From Pelodictyon luteolum (GTDB lineage: Bacteria; Bacteroidota; Chlorobiia; Chlorobiales; Chlorobiaceae), in assembly GCA_020721225.1 (NCBI GenBank), contig DYNE01000004.1, positions 1 through 64,000 of the forward strand: a stretch of 64,000 bases of DNA, given 5' to 3'. The notes beneath the pieces are model-generated. The model worked only from the letters and a program-made list of their open reading frames with translations, had not been told where the DNA came from and ran no database searches. Below, in pieces: positions 8,457 to 16,793 of this stretch; position 1 is the stretch's first letter; each line of letters begins with the position of its first letter. The position numbers were made by a program, and so were the translations under genes.

Positions 8457-9674
8457 ATGAGCGAGCTTCTCCTTATCAATATTACCGGCCTGGACAAACC
8501 GGGTCTGACGTCGAAAATAACGGCGATTCTTGCTGACGCGAGGGTACCGGTGCTCGATATCGGGCAGGCGGTGATCCATAACCATCTCAGCCTCGGCATG
8601 CTGGTTGAGGTGCCCAAGGAGTCGGCTTCGTCGCCCGTTCTCAAAGATCTGCTCTTCTGCGCCCATACGCTCGGCATACAGATCTCCTTTACGCCGGTAG
8701 CCGACGAGGAGTACAACCGGTGGGTGGGCGAACAGGGCAAGCCCCGATACCTGCTCTCGCTGCTGTCGAGAAAAATTTCAGCGGAACAGCTTAAGCGGGT
8801 ATCGTCGATCGTTGCCGCTCATCATCTCAATATCGACACCATCAGCCGCCTTTCAGGCCGAATCCCGCTCGATAACGGCGACAACCACACCCGCGCCTGC
8901 GTGGAGTTCTCGCTTCGGGGAACCCTTTCCGACGAAAACCTTTTTCGCGAACAGCTTCTGGCCATTACCGACAGCCTAGGCATCGACATCGCCTTCCAGG
9001 AGGACAATATTTTCCGGCGGAACCGGAGGATGGTGGTGTTCGATATGGATTCGACACTGATCACGTCCGAAGTGATCGACGAGCTTGCAAAGGAGGCCGG
9101 GGTCGGCGAGGAGGTTTCGGCAATTACCGAACAGGCCATGCGAGGGGAACTGGATTTCAACGAGAGCCTGCAGCGTCGGGTGAGCAAGCTCAAGGGGCTC
9201 GACGAACATGTGATGGAGAGCATCGCCGCACGGTTGCAGCTGACCGAAGGAGCCGAACGGCTCTTCGGCAACCTGAAACGGCTCGGCTACAAAACCGCCA
9301 TTCTCTCCGGCGGCTTCACCTATTTCGGCCACTATCTGCAGAAAAAACTCTCGATCGACTATGTCTATGCCAACACCCTCGAAATCGAGAACGGCTGCCT
9401 GACCGGAAAAGTGCTCGGCAGGGTTGTGGACGGAGCGAGAAAAGCCGAACTGCTTGAACTGCTTGCCGAAAAGGAGAACATCAGTCTCGAACAGACCGTT
9501 GCGGTCGGGGACGGCGCAAACGACCTGCCGATGCTCGGCAAGGCCGGTCTCGGCATCGCCTTCAGGGCCAAGCCCATCGTGCGCGAACGGGCCAAACAGG
9601 CCATCTCCACCCTCGGCCTCGACGCAATCCTCTACCTGATGGGATTCAGGGACCGCGACGAGCTGGCGGAGTAG
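8457..9674 (+). CDS. serB: Phosphoserine phosphatase with N-terminal ACT domains
   Basis: MSELLLINITGLDKPGLTSK ACT start; HAD motif VVFDMDSTLI; GDGANDLPML. Confidence 0.93.
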   Translation: MSELLLINITGLDKPGLTSKITAILADARVPVLDIGQAVIHNHLSLGMLVEVPKESASSPVLKDLLFCAHTLGIQISFTPVADEEYNRWVGEQGKPRYLLSLLSRKISAEQLKRVSSIVAAHHLNIDTISRLSGRIPLDNGDNHTRACVEFSLRGTLSDENLFREQLLAITDSLGIDIAFQEDNIFRRNRRMVVFDMDSTLITSEVIDELAKEAGVGEEVSAITEQAMRGELDFNESLQRRVSKLKGLDEHVMESIAARLQLTEGAERLFGNLKRLGYKTAILSGGFTYFGHYLQKKLSIDYVYANTLEIENGCLTGKVLGRVVDGARKAELLELLAEKENISLEQTVAVGDGANDLPMLGKAGLGIAFRAKPIVRERAKQAISTLGLDAILYLMGFRDRDELAE

Positions 9675-9747
9675 GATCGCCATCCTCCTTACGGCTCATG
9701 ACACGATTAACGGTGCCTCGAACAGGTTTTTCGGCTTGGCGATTATC

Positions 9748-9819
9748 ATGAATCGATTTATAAAAGTGACAGGAAACGTTGCTTTTGTCGATTGATTCAT
9801 GTATTTATAAGCATGAATC
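9748..9819. promoter_or_regulatory. Candidate AbiEi operator: three CATGAATC elements in alternating orientation
   Basis: CATGAATC at 9748-9755, GATTCATG at 9794-9801, CATGAATC at 9812-9819. Confidence 0.4.
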
Positions 9820-10595
9820 TCATCCGATACATTGACGGCTTGCAGGAAAAAGGACTGTTCTGTTTCAGCGGTGCGGAGGCAGCTTCAGCCCTTGGTTCGG
9901 GGGTTGATGCAACTCGTGCAGCCTTGAGGCGGCTGCGGCATAAGGGTGCGCTTGCCATGCCTTTCCGGGGGTATTATGTGATTGTACCGCCGGAATACCG
10001 ACAGATGGGGTGTCTTCCGGCCAACCAGTTCATTCCCGCTTTGATGGAGCATCTGAAAGAGCCCTATTATACAGGTATACTTTCCGCCGGCGAGTTCTAT
10101 GGGGCCGCCCATCAACGACCTCAGACCTTTCAGGTTGTGACGGAGGAATCGCGCACAGGAATTGTCTGTGGCACGGTCAAGGTGGTTTTCATCAAGCGTA
10201 ACAATGCAGCCTTGATGCCGACCCGAGATTTCAAGACCCCGCGAGGCTATCTGAAGGTGTCTACTCCAGAGGTAACCGCTTTCGATGTGGTTGGTTATCC
10301 CCATCATGCAGGAGGGCTTGACAATGCCGTGACCGTTCTGGCGGAATTGGCCGAATCCCTTGATGCCGAAAAACTGATCTCCATAACCGGGCTGTCACCG
10401 ATTACCTGGACTCAGCGTTTAGGCTACTTGCTTGAAATGATCGGAGAGGAGAAGCTGGCGCAAGGATTGGCGGTATATGTCGCGGAACGGAAACCGGTTC
10501 CAGCACCGCTGTCCCCGTCACGGCCATTTCATGGCATCCGGCAGAACCTTAGATGGCGTCTCCTGCCGAACGAAAAGATCAGCCCTGACCTATGA
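9813..10595 (+). CDS. AbiEi-like antitoxin
   Basis: N-terminal winged-helix-like region, overall AbiEi-family layout, 4-nt ATGA overlap with an AbiEii-like toxin frame. Confidence 0.75.
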   Translation: MNLIRYIDGLQEKGLFCFSGAEAASALGSGVDATRAALRRLRHKGALAMPFRGYYVIVPPEYRQMGCLPANQFIPALMEHLKEPYYTGILSAGEFYGAAHQRPQTFQVVTEESRTGIVCGTVKVVFIKRNNAALMPTRDFKTPRGYLKVSTPEVTAFDVVGYPHHAGGLDNAVTVLAELAESLDAEKLISITGLSPITWTQRLGYLLEMIGEEKLAQGLAVYVAERKPVPAPLSPSRPFHGIRQNLRWRLLPNEKISPDL

Positions 10596-11571
10596 TCCCT
10601 CTTGATTATATCACCCAGTGGCGCTCTCGTGCTCCCTGGCAGCAGATATCACAAGGGAACCTCTAAAAAGTTATTGCGCACCTAAATTGCTGTGTTGGTC
10701 GGTGCTCGAAATCCTCATGTACTACGTGTACACTCCGGTTTCTCCGCTCCGTCCGCCTTGCACTTTGATCGCTCATCACACTTTTTAGAGGTTCCCACAA
10801 GTTGAGCAGGATCTGATAATCTGTCGGGCGCTGGTTGATATCTACAGCCATCCTGTTGCGGCGGCCAATCTGGTTTTTCGAGGTGGCACCGCTCTCTTTA
10901 AGCTTCATCTTCCACCAGCGAGATATTCAGAGGATATCGATCTGGTGCAAAAGGAGCCCGGCCCGATCGGGCCGATCATGGATGCGGTCCAGGAAAAACT
11001 GAATCCCTGGCTTGGGGAGCCCAAACGCAAGCAATCGGAAGGCCGGGTGGCGCTTATCTGGCGGGTCGAATCAGAAGAGGGATTGCCCTTACGATTGAAA
11101 GTGGAGATCAATTCGAGAGAACACTTTACCGTACTTGGATATCAGCAGAGTCATTTTTCGATGACATCAAGATGGTACTCCGGGAGTGCTTCCATTACCA
11201 GTTATAGCAAAAACGAGTTGCTTGGAACGAAGCTGCGGGCACTCTATCAGCGCAAGAAAGGCAGGGATCTGTTCGATCTTTGGCATGCTGCAGGAACAAT
11301 TCCCATAAACCCCGAATCAGTTGTTTCCTGTTTTCTGCAATATCTGGAACATGAACAGCACAGGATCAGCCGGGCTGGATTCGAAATAAACCTGTTCGAG
11401 AAACTTGATGACCCCCGTTTTCTCGATGACATGGCACCGCTTCTGACCAGTACGACATCATGGGATGCAAAGGCAGCTGGGCTCTATGTGCTTGAGGTAC
11501 TTGCACCTCTGATGCCAGGAGATGCATGGCAAAAAACGCAGGAGAAGTTGATGCTGCTAAAAACGATGTGA
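10592..11571 (+). pseudogene. AbiEii-like nucleotidyltransferase toxin, interrupted by a 140-bp MITE-like element
   Basis: MIPLDYITQWRSRAPWQQISQ... continues as VEQDLIICRALVDIYSHPVAAANLVFRGGTALFKLHLPPARYSEDIDLV when the element and one target-site repeat are removed; the restored ORF is exactly 834 nt. Confidence 0.88.
10656..10795. mobile_element. MITE-like element, 140 bp, about 16-bp terminal inverted repeats GGAACCTCTAAAAAGT, flanked by CACAAG direct repeats
   Basis: Left end ggaacctctaaaaagt, right end actttttagaggttcc; CACAAG at 10650-10655 and 10796-10801. Confidence 0.85.
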
Positions 11572-11611
11572 GCCTGCTTGCGCCAAATCGTGCCTGCTCA
11601 ATATGACGGAA

Positions 11612-11653
11612 CGCTCAATCGACGTACTCGACGAACCTCTCGAAATCATCCGG
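11612..11653 (-). repeat. Ferredoxin 3'-end-like fragment ([12 protein letters not shown])
   Basis: cgctcaatcgacgta.tcgacgaac.ctcgaaatc is shared with 14704 and 16431. Confidence 0.65.
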
Positions 11654-11830
11654 CACTACCATATCGGCACCTCTTACGATGCCGTTTCGCCATTTTCAGG
11701 CTATTTTCGATGGAGAAGAAACCATACCTGTGAGAAATGGCTTCTGGACAATTCCGTAATGTGTGCTGTGGAACAGCCGGCAGAATGGTGGATTTGAATG
11801 CTGCGGACAAGAACATTGCTCCCTGCTGGT

Positions 11831-12619
11831 TTACGGTACGTTCAGCGTTTTGAGCGGGTCGAATCCGTTGCCGTATTCGTGAGGATAGCCTTTGGGATTA
11901 CAGATCACTCTGGTCTCGCCGATCGAGTACTCCATGGCGGTATGGCAGTGACCGCAAATCCAGTAGTCTATTTTACGGGGTAACACCTCTTTTTCAAGGT
12001 CGGACACATACGCTGGATTCAGGAGGTCGTTTCGGTAACCGGGGGCAATGCCTTGCAGAGACGGCTGGTGATGCGTGACCACAATTACGGTGTAACCAAG
12101 ACCTGCGTAGTGATCGACATTTTCAAAAAGCCACTTTTTCTGTTTGTGATGAAGCGCGAGAAGGTATTCAGGTCTTAACCGCTGATACTCGACTCCGACT
12201 TTTATCAGGCGATAGTCATTGAGGCCCTGACTGACATCGAACATGGCGATGGGGTTGCCGCCGAAAAAGTCTGTCCAGAGCGTGGTGCCGATGATGGCGA
12301 TGCGTTCCTTCTCCAGAATGACCTGACCGGTATGTACGTTGTGCAATCCGTGCTCGGCGATGGCGTTCCGCCAGAAGTGCTTTTCGATGTTGCCGTGATA
12401 CCATTCATGATTTCCTTCAACCAGGAAAACGCTTTTGAATTGAACAGCGCACTGTGAAAGAAAGCCGAGCCATGTCCGCTTCCTGCTGAGGACTCCTGTG
12501 TCTCCCGCAAGGATGAGAATGGATTTCCTGTCATCAGCAAGTTCCGGAACGCGATAGTCCCGGCCACTTTCCTCGTGACTGAACTCGTTATGGATGTCTG
12601 ACATGACTCTGAAAAGCAT
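11831..12619 (-). CDS. Calcineurin-like metallophosphoesterase
   Basis: MSDIHNEF, AGDTG, EGNHEWYHG, THHQPS, ICGHCHT motifs. Confidence 0.88.
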   Translation of the reverse strand: MLFRVMSDIHNEFSHEESGRDYRVPELADDRKSILILAGDTGVLSRKRTWLGFLSQCAVQFKSVFLVEGNHEWYHGNIEKHFWRNAIAEHGLHNVHTGQVILEKERIAIIGTTLWTDFFGGNPIAMFDVSQGLNDYRLIKVGVEYQRLRPEYLLALHHKQKKWLFENVDHYAGLGYTVIVVTHHQPSLQGIAPGYRNDLLNPAYVSDLEKEVLPRKIDYWICGHCHTAMEYSIGETRVICNPKGYPHEYGNGFDPLKTLNVP

Positions 12620-12825
12620 CCTTGCTTAAGGTTTCGGTTCATGATACTGTGTCGGAAGTCCCCGGCTCCACTTGTAACGATACGGTTTCACCATAACAAT
12701 ACAATGCGTTCAGCCAGTTCAGGCAATTTGCAATGAACAGCAGAAAAGTCACCTGAAGCACGAGGATGGGGAAATAAAAATTTCCCGCAGCCTTATTCGA
12801 TACATTTCCGGTCTGTTGCTGGTTT

Positions 12826-12871
12826 GGATAAATATACCTATACTTATGCATAATGTTAGGTATTTCTATCC
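12826..12871. promoter_or_regulatory. Candidate operator: inverted repeat GGATAAATATACCT / AGGTATTTCTATCC upstream of the second AbiEi-like gene
   Basis: 12 of 14 positions pair across an 18-bp spacer. Confidence 0.45.
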
Positions 12872-12880
12872 GTATAAAAC

Positions 12881-13492
12881 ATGTCACAACCAGGTATCGT
12901 TGCAGATACGGCCAAAGCTCTTATTCTTGCCCGGGGCGGCATCATCCGTACCCGGGAAGCGATCAGCCTTGGTATTCATCCCCGGACGCTGTACAGTCTT
13001 CGTGACTGCGGTGAGCTTGAACAGCTTTCCCGAGGATTTTACCAGCTCAAAGGGAGGACGCCGCTCGAATATCCTGATCTTGTCACCGTTGCACTGAGGG
13101 TGCCGAACGGTGTCCTTTGCCTGGTCTCGGCATTGTCCTTTCACGAGATGACCACCCAGATTCCACACAGCGTATCTGTTGCGCTTGAAAAAGGTGCCGA
13201 ACAACCCGGAATCGAATATCCTCCGGTTACGGTTTTCCGGGTTTCACCCTCTTGTTTCAGGGTCGGCATCGAAACGCATCAGCTCGATGGTGTCCCGGTG
13301 AAGATTTACAGTCCGGAAAAGACGCTTGTTGACTGCTTCAAATTCCGTAACAGGATCGGGATGGATATTGTGCTCGAAGCGCTCAGGCTGTATCGGCATA
13401 GAACGCAAAAAAATCTGCATGCACTCATGCAGTATGCAGAAGTATGTCGTGTTGCTTCGGTCATGAAACCATATCTGGAGGCGACGCTGTGA
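12881..13492 (+). CDS. AbiEi-like antitoxin/transcriptional regulator
   Basis: AbiEi-type layout (N-terminal wHTH, YSPEKTLVDCFKFRNRIG); GTGA overlap with the downstream NTase frame. Confidence 0.75.
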   Translation: MSQPGIVADTAKALILARGGIIRTREAISLGIHPRTLYSLRDCGELEQLSRGFYQLKGRTPLEYPDLVTVALRVPNGVLCLVSALSFHEMTTQIPHSVSVALEKGAEQPGIEYPPVTVFRVSPSCFRVGIETHQLDGVPVKIYSPEKTLVDCFKFRNRIGMDIVLEALRLYRHRTQKNLHALMQYAEVCRVASVMKPYLEATL

Positions 13493-14406
13493 ACGCAAAA
13501 GCGATCGGAAATATCGGAGCCTCAGTCAGGCAACGGCTGTTGAACAAGGCGCGGCAGGAAAACAGACCTTTTCAGGAGCTGTTGCAATACTATGCCATGG
13601 AGCGCTTTCTCTACCGTCTGTCGGTTTCCTCATGGGCAAATCGCTTCATTCTTAAGGGGGCATTGCTGCTCAGGGTCTGGCATGCTCCCCTTGCAAGACC
13701 GACAATGGATATCGATATGCTCGGCAGAACAGAAAACGCACCGGAAAGTATCCTGAGCATTATCCGTCAGGTTTAAGCTGTTGAAAATCAAGAAGACGGA
13801 ATCGTTTTCGATCCGGAATCAATCACTGTCGAGCCGATAACTGAACATGCGGATTATGAGGGATTGCGTATAAGATTTCGCGGACATCTCGATGCCGCCC
13901 GGTTGAACATCCAGCTTGATATTGGATTTGGAGACAAGGTCTACCCTGATCCTGTTCAGGAATCGTTACCATCATTGCTGCATTTCCCTCAGGCGGAGAT
14001 GTACTGTTACAGCAGGGAAAGCATGATTGCCGAAAAGTTTGAAGTGATGGTCAAGCTTGGGATACTCATCAGCAGGATGAAAGATTTCTATGATATCCGG
14101 ATGCTTTCACGCCAGTACAACTTTGACGGCAGCAAACTTGCTGAAGCTATCAAGCAGACGTTTGAGCAACGGAAAACAAAACTTGTTCACCCTCGGGAGA
14201 TTTTTTCCCGAATGTTTATCGAGGAAAAGCAGGTGCAATGGACTGCTTTCAGGAAGCGTATCGGACTTGAATTCCTGCCAGGGGACTTCAATCAGATCGT
14301 GAAGCAGTTGGAAAAATTTCTTTCCCCGATAGTAAAAGCATTGTTGGAAAAAGGGATCTATGGAGAGGGCTGGATTGCGCCAGACAAATGGCAGAGCAAT
14401 CAGTAA
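13489..14406 (+). pseudogene. AbiEii-like nucleotidyltransferase toxin with a single in-frame stop
   Basis: GTG start at 13489; RFILKGALLLRVWHAPLARPTMDIDML; TAA at 13774-13776; the same frame continues intact to 14406 (AVENQEDGIVFDPESITVEPI...). Confidence 0.85.
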
Positions 14407-14531
14407 CAGAAAACGTAAAATGTAATTGTTCTCTCGACCATTGACCTTGGTAAAGGGATCAGGAGCATCGTTACCTGCGGTATTTTCGTGCCGAAATTCG
14501 CATTGAACCTTCCTGAAGAACCGGTACATCT

Positions 14532-14660
14532 ATGACTGCTTCACTCTACCGGCATCAGGTTGATCTGTTGTCAGGCGTTTGGCCTGTCGTAGTATCAGAA
14601 TCGGTTTTTGCCCTGAAAGGCGGTACGGCGATCCCGATTTGGCACTTCCGGATATTGATC
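14532..14660 (+). pseudogene. Remnant of another AbiEii-type nucleotidyltransferase N-terminus
   Basis: MTASLYRHQVDLLSGVWPVVVSESVFALKGGTAI then frame loss; matches the YxxQVxLL...FALKGGTAIN signature. Confidence 0.6.
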
Positions 14661-14703
14661 AGATGCGATAAAAGTAAAGCGGAATCACGCCAGTCTGATC
14701 TGC

Positions 14704-14774
14704 CGCTCAATCGACGTATTCGACGAACCGCTCGAAATCCTCGCTGGGGGGAAGGGTGATGGCTCCGGAGGATT
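14704..14774 (-). repeat. Ferredoxin 3'-end remnant ([21 protein letters not shown])
   Basis: Matches the 3' end of the ferredoxin at 16434 at DNA and protein level. Confidence 0.85.
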
Positions 14775-14874
14775 TATACCTGAAAGGGTATAAATTTATA
14801 GTTTTTGCTTGTTATTATACCCGAAAAGGTATAGATTGACTATAAACCATACACGGTATACCCGATAAGGTATC
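14775..14874. promoter_or_regulatory. Three palindromic operators TATACC-N6-GGTATA at 41-bp spacing upstream of hipB-like gene
   Basis: TATACCtgaaagGGTATA 14775-14792; TATACCcgaaaaGGTATA 14816-14833; TATACCcgataaGGTATC 14857-14874. Confidence 0.85.
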
Positions 14875-14883
14875 ACAGAAATC

Positions 14884-15090
14884 ATGAAGGATATAGCTGA
14901 ATTTGTCCGCAACAGGCGAAAGGCCCTGGGCATGACCCAGCCGGAACTGGCAGAAAAAGCCGGTACGGGTCTTCGTTTTATCCGTGATCTTGAACAGGGA
15001 AAAAAAACATTGCGGATGGACAAGGTGAACCAGGTGCTTGCCCTGTTCGGGTTCGTACTTGCGCCTGTCAGGCCGGAAAGGGAGGCATAG
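14884..15090 (+). CDS. hipB: HipB-like XRE-family regulator
   Basis: HTH RRKALGMTQPELAEKAGTGLRFIRDLEQGKKTLRMDKVNQVLALFG. Confidence 0.88.
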   Translation: MKDIAEFVRNRRKALGMTQPELAEKAGTGLRFIRDLEQGKKTLRMDKVNQVLALFGFVLAPVRPEREA

Positions 15091-15093
15091 CGT

Positions 15094-15417
15094 ATGCAAA
15101 AAGCCGAAATACGATACCGTGACCGAATCGCGGGCTGGTTCATTCAGGATGAAGAGGGCTATCATTTTCTGTATGATCAGGCATACCTGGATTCGAAGGA
15201 TGCCAGACCGGTAAGTCTGACGCTCCCGTTGCGGGCTGATGCATATTCGAGCAGAACCATGTTTCCTTTTTTTGACGGATTGATACCCGAAGGGTGGCTG
15301 CTTGCCGTTGCCGAAAGGAACTGGAAGCTCGATCCGCGAGATCGTATGGGTCTCTTGCTGAACTGCTGCAGGGATTGCATCGGGGCGGTGAGTGTACATC
15401 CTGTAATCATGGAGTGA
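15094..15417 (+). CDS. hipS: HipS-like protein (HipA N-terminal subdomain)
   Basis: 107 aa, HipA N-subdomain 1 features (SLTLPLRADAYSSRTMFPFFDGLIPEGWLL). Confidence 0.8.
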   Translation: MQKAEIRYRDRIAGWFIQDEEGYHFLYDQAYLDSKDARPVSLTLPLRADAYSSRTMFPFFDGLIPEGWLLAVAERNWKLDPRDRMGLLLNCCRDCIGAVSVHPVIME

Positions 15418-15421
15418 GCCG

Positions 15422-16378
15422 ATGGATCGTCGCTGTCTTTATTGCTATGAGCCGCTGGCCTCCGGGGAGGATGATTTCCATCGGAAGTGCAGCCGGAAAA
15501 TGTTCGGAACGTCTCTCCCTCAACAGTTACCCTATGATGAAAACCAGCTCGACGAACTCGCTCTGGAGGTCATCCGGAGCCAGACCGCCATTACGGGGGT
15601 GCAGCCGAAACTGTCGCTGCATCTGGAACCGGCAGGAAAGGCTGATGCTCCGCAGCGATTCACCATTGTTGGCCTGTGGGGAGGGTACATACTCAAGCCC
15701 CCTTCGCAGCGATTTCGGCAGTTGCCGGAAATAGAGGACCTGACGATGCGCATGGCTGAAGCGGCGCGTATCGATACGGTTCCGCACTCCCTGATTCGCA
15801 TGCGGTCGGGAGCCCTTGCATACGTGACGCGCCGTATTGATCGTACAGGGAAAGGCAAGCTGCACATGGAGGATATGTGCCAGATCACCGGACGTCTCAC
15901 GGAGAATAAATATCACGGTTCATATGAACAGATAGCGAAAGCCATACATCGTTACTCTGCAAATCCGGGTCTCGATGTCATCAATTTTTTTGAGGTGGTG
16001 CTGTTCTGCTTTCTTTCCGGAAATGCGGATATGCATCTGAAGAATTTTTCACTGATCGATATCGAAGCAAAAGGGGGCTACAGCCTTGCCCCGGCCTATG
16101 ATCTCGTCTCGACAGGACTGGTTATGCCTTCCGATAAGGAAGACCTGGCCTTGACGCTTGACAGGAAGAAAACAAGGATCACGCTGAACGATTTCAGAGC
16201 GGCTTTCGGCGAATTGACGATTGACGAGGTGGTTCAGGAACGAATGTTCAGGAAGTTCAGAAATGTTCTGCCTCTGTGGGATCTGTTGATAGAAAAGAGT
16301 TTTCTTGACCATGAAAATCAGGCGGCCTACAAGGAGCTGATCAGGAAAAAATGTCACCAGATCCGGCTGGATGCGTGA
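15422..16378 (+). CDS. hipT: HipT-like (HipA C-terminal) kinase toxin
   Basis: TGVQPKLSL, YILKPPS, FCFLSGNADMHLKNFSLI (HxxN/D catalytic region), APAYDLVST. Confidence 0.85.
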   Translation: MDRRCLYCYEPLASGEDDFHRKCSRKMFGTSLPQQLPYDENQLDELALEVIRSQTAITGVQPKLSLHLEPAGKADAPQRFTIVGLWGGYILKPPSQRFRQLPEIEDLTMRMAEAARIDTVPHSLIRMRSGALAYVTRRIDRTGKGKLHMEDMCQITGRLTENKYHGSYEQIAKAIHRYSANPGLDVINFFEVVLFCFLSGNADMHLKNFSLIDIEAKGGYSLAPAYDLVSTGLVMPSDKEDLALTLDRKKTRITLNDFRAAFGELTIDEVVQERMFRKFRNVLPLWDLLIEKSFLDHENQAAYKELIRKKCHQIRLDA

Positions 16379-16433
16379 ACAGCTGAAATGGAAACCACAT
16401 TGACGACAGAATCCCGCCGATCGGGACTGCCGC

Positions 16434-16772
16434 TCAATCGACGTATTCGACGAAACGCTCGAAATCTTCCGGGCGGGGCAGGGTGATTGCGCCGGAGGGA
16501 CAGACGGGCTCGCAGCGGGTACAGAGCACGATGCAGTTGAACGGGTTGGCGACGGTCATTTTCGGCCTGCAGACCCCGGACGGATCTGATGGGCCGGGGG
16601 CGAACACGCCGGGCCTGCAGAGGTCGGCGCACGCTTCGCAGCCGTTGCACTGCTCCGCATCGATGACGGGAAACCAGGCGATCTCTTCCCTCGGGGCGAG
16701 AAGCCGTTTTTTCTTTTTTGCCGGCGACGCTGAACCGCTCATGATACTCTCCGTTTTGTTTAATCCTTTCAA
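16434..16772 (-). CDS. Ferredoxin, 2[4Fe-4S] type
   Basis: [11 protein letters not shown] and [12 protein letters not shown] cysteine clusters. Confidence 0.85.
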   Translation of the reverse strand: MKGLNKTESIMSGSASPAKKKKRLLAPREEIAWFPVIDAEQCNGCEACADLCRPGVFAPGPSDPSGVCRPKMTVANPFNCIVLCTRCEPVCPSGAITLPRPEDFERFVEYVD

Positions 16773-16793
16773 TACTCTCCGGACGGCATCCTC

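Noticed and set aside
10945-11571. Stand-alone 208-aa ORF
   Set aside because: It is the C-terminal part of the MITE-interrupted AbiEii toxin and lacks the N-terminal NTase motif, so not listed as its own gene.
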